The notes under the pieces were generated by a model, which saw only the letters and a program-made list of their open reading frames with translations, did not search any database and was not told the DNA's origin. Of a DNA stretch of 6,374 nt, positions 5,568 to 6,374 are shown piece after piece; the stretch's first letter is position 1, and every line of letters starts with the position of its first letter. Origin of the DNA: Methanosarcinales archaeon (lineage in GTDB: Archaea; Halobacteriota; Methanosarcinia; Methanosarcinales; Methanocomedenaceae); the NCBI GenBank assembly GCA_030614485.1, contig JAUWTY010000066.1:1-6374 (forward strand), written 5' to 3'. A program made the translations under genes and the position numbers.

Positions 5568-6059
5568 TTAAGGAACATAATCCACATTTATGATTTCACC
5601 TGTAAGCACTTCACTGGCCTGGTTTCTCTGGTCATCAAAACGTTCTTTCTGAGAGATTGCCTGTAATACTTCATCCCTTTCAGATATGGGATGTTTTCCT
5701 GGTGCCCCCCACAAAACCTTAAACCCATTTCTACTTATGTCAACATCTTCAAGCATCAAGAGCACGTTTTCATTAGCATCAAAAGTCGCCTGGTCTTCAA
5801 CCCAGACATTTTTGCCCCCCTCTGTTCGGATTGTAATCGTTTTTGCAGGTAGCGAGTTCATCAGCCATTCATTTACCTGGATTATCACAGTAGTGTGGAA
5901 AATGGATTGGTGGATATCAACTACTGTTCCACTGATGACCCGGTCGGCATTTTGTGCTTGATATGGTATTTCTAATGCTTCTGAGATAATATCGGCTGCA
6001 GCGGGATTCGCCGATGCTATTAGAAATTGCAGAGTGAACAGTATGTATACAACTTTCAT
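5568..6059 (-). CDS. N-terminal half of a split envelope protein, with signal peptide
   Basis: From the ATG at 6059 the product is 163 residues. It begins with a textbook signal peptide (MKVVYILFTLQFLIASANPA, cleavage likely after the Ala-Ala near 21-22). An earlier TTG at 6080 would only add seven residues before the signal and is not preferred. The mature part is beta-rich: SGTVVDIHQS (43-52), TTVIIQVNEWL (56-66), KTITIRTEGGKNVWVED (73-89), ENVLLMLEDVD (97-107) and a conserved-looking LWGAPGKHPISERDEV (116-131). I have an impression of this pattern in hypothetical secreted proteins of Methanosarcinales, but no named family. It stops at TAA (5568-5570) just after TGEIINVDYVP, the apparent first strand of a second copy of the domain. 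No RBS is seen, and a TATA-like box lies close upstream. The downstream ORF is in the same frame. Confidence 0.75.
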   Translation of the reverse strand: MKVVYILFTLQFLIASANPAAADIISEALEIPYQAQNADRVISGTVVDIHQSIFHTTVIIQVNEWLMNSLPAKTITIRTEGGKNVWVEDQATFDANENVLLMLEDVDISRNGFKVLWGAPGKHPISERDEVLQAISQKERFDDQRNQASEVLTGEIINVDYVP

Positions 6060-6084
6060 TGTAACAACATACAGTATCAATTAA

Positions 6085-6092
6085 TTAATAAA
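6085..6092 (-). promoter_or_regulatory. TATA-like box of the split envelope gene
   Basis: TTTATTAA on the minus strand is centred about 29 bases before the ATG at 6059, so transcription would begin at or next to the ATG. This leaderless geometry supports the ATG over the upstream TTG at 6080. Confidence 0.5.
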
Positions 6093-6100
6093 TATGTCGG

Positions 6101-6105
6101 AAAAA
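6101..6105 (-). terminator. short T run after the right-edge gene
   Basis: T5 on the minus strand, about 29 bases beyond the TAG of the right-edge gene and before the TATA-like box of the next gene. It is short and lacks a hairpin. Confidence 0.25.
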
Positions 6106-6133
6106 GTGCGGTTTTGGAACACAAGACGTCGTC

Positions 6134-6374
6134 CTATTCTTCCTGCATTACTATCTCACTGCTTTTCCTGACAATGGACATTATATTCTCCATATCGGCC
6201 TCATCTTTCATTGGGATCCTGACCCAGTGTTCGATATTTCTTTTTTTGGTATGGATCTCCCCATCATTGTGCTCGTCGGATGGGGTATCTCTAATAGCCT
6301 GGTCTATTTGTGTAATAAGCACGCCCTTTGTCACAAGAATGGCAAAGGTCTTTCCATTGGTCTGGTAGCATGGG
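6134..6374 (-). CDS. C-terminal part of an unnamed protein (5' end outside window), possibly YjbR/TfoX-N-like
   Basis: The minus-strand frame ending at TAG (6134-6136) is open to the right edge, giving about 79 residues. A GTG at 6334 is a possible start, but the thirteen codons before it (PCYQTNGKTFAIL) read on naturally into VTKGVLITQIDQ, so the gene very probably continues beyond the window. The layout (GKTFAIL strand pair, charged loop, IEHWVRIPMKDEADMENIMS, helical end) loosely recalls the MmcQ/YjbR or TfoX N-terminal fold, where a gK-F-A strand precedes a late WV strand and a final helix. That is an impression, not a match. No signal or membrane segment is visible. It ends in TAG, unlike the other genes here. 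Confidence 0.65.
   Translation of the reverse strand, partial: PCYQTNGKTFAILVTKGVLITQIDQAIRDTPSDEHNDGEIHTKKRNIEHWVRIPMKDEADMENIMSIVRKSSEIVMQEE

Larger units (their letters stand above)
4908..6059 (-). pseudogene. single signal-peptide/membrane-tail protein gene split by an in-frame TAA
   Basis: The two ORFs at 5568-6059 and 4908-5513 share one reading frame, separated only by TAA (5568-5570) and 18 sense codons. Joined, they give a complete layout of about 382 residues: signal peptide, beta domain, second similar beta domain, sequon-rich beta region, C-terminal membrane helix with basic tail. Separately, one half lacks an anchor and the other lacks a signal and a start. A single base change (for example GAA, CAA or AAA to TAA) explains it. 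Alternatives are a sequencing error, programmed readthrough, or true separate proteins. Confidence 0.65.

Noticed and set aside
5568..6080. TTG start at 6080 for the signal-peptide protein
   Set aside because: The ATG at 6059 gives a standard signal peptide at the N-terminus and fits the leaderless spacing from the TATA-like box at 6085-6092. The TTG start lies before the predicted transcription start.
4849..6368. Plus-strand ORFs at 4849-5073, 5294-5488, 5686-5961 and 6027-6368
   Set aside because: They mirror the minus-strand envelope genes; their Ser/Phe-rich sequences are typical of antisense frames.

Overview
The window looks like a piece of a methanogen-type or ANME-type euryarchaeal chromosome, most likely Methanosarcinales. 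That placement is an inference from protein style and signals. The genes include an archaeal-length YgiQ radical SAM protein, a membrane-anchored winged-helix regulator, and envelope proteins rich in N-glycosylation sequons. One envelope protein has a C-terminal membrane tail resembling a sorting signal. Several genes lack a Shine-Dalgarno site and have a TATA-like box about 27-35 bases upstream, as in leaderless archaeal transcripts. No rRNA, tRNA, CRISPR array, transposase or phage gene was seen.

Layout. Bases 1-402 (+) hold the C-terminal part of a secreted-type domain protein that enters from the left edge. It converges on ygiQ (603-2414, -). Between them, 403-602 holds oligo-T tracts for both directions and degenerate repeat-like motifs. 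ygiQ is visibly richer in G+C than the genes to its right. Bases 2415-2798 contain no convincing gene but carry a nested inverted repeat (2510-2682) and a strong AT-rich TATA-like tract (2719-2735). Next comes a translationally coupled pair on the minus strand: a two-helix membrane wHTH regulator (3725-4294) and a signal-anchored extracytoplasmic protein (2799-3728), joined by an ATGA overlap. Bases 4295-4561 hold a promoter and a possible 35-residue ORF.

The right third is a second minus-strand unit. A signal-peptide protein (5568-6059) ends at a TAA, but the same reading frame continues for 18 coding-like codons straight into the next ORF (4908-5513). That ORF has no convincing start of its own and ends in a membrane tail. 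I read the two as one secreted, membrane-anchored protein split by a single in-frame stop, either a nonsense mutation, a sequencing error or, less likely, readthrough. A small three-helix PLDc_N-like membrane protein (4562-4882) follows 25 bases later with a good RBS. At the right edge is the C-terminal end of another minus-strand gene (6134-6374).

Apart from ygiQ, the window is dominated by envelope proteins of unknown function. The most unusual items are the split gene, the coupled regulator/surface-protein pair, and the nested palindrome upstream of ygiQ.
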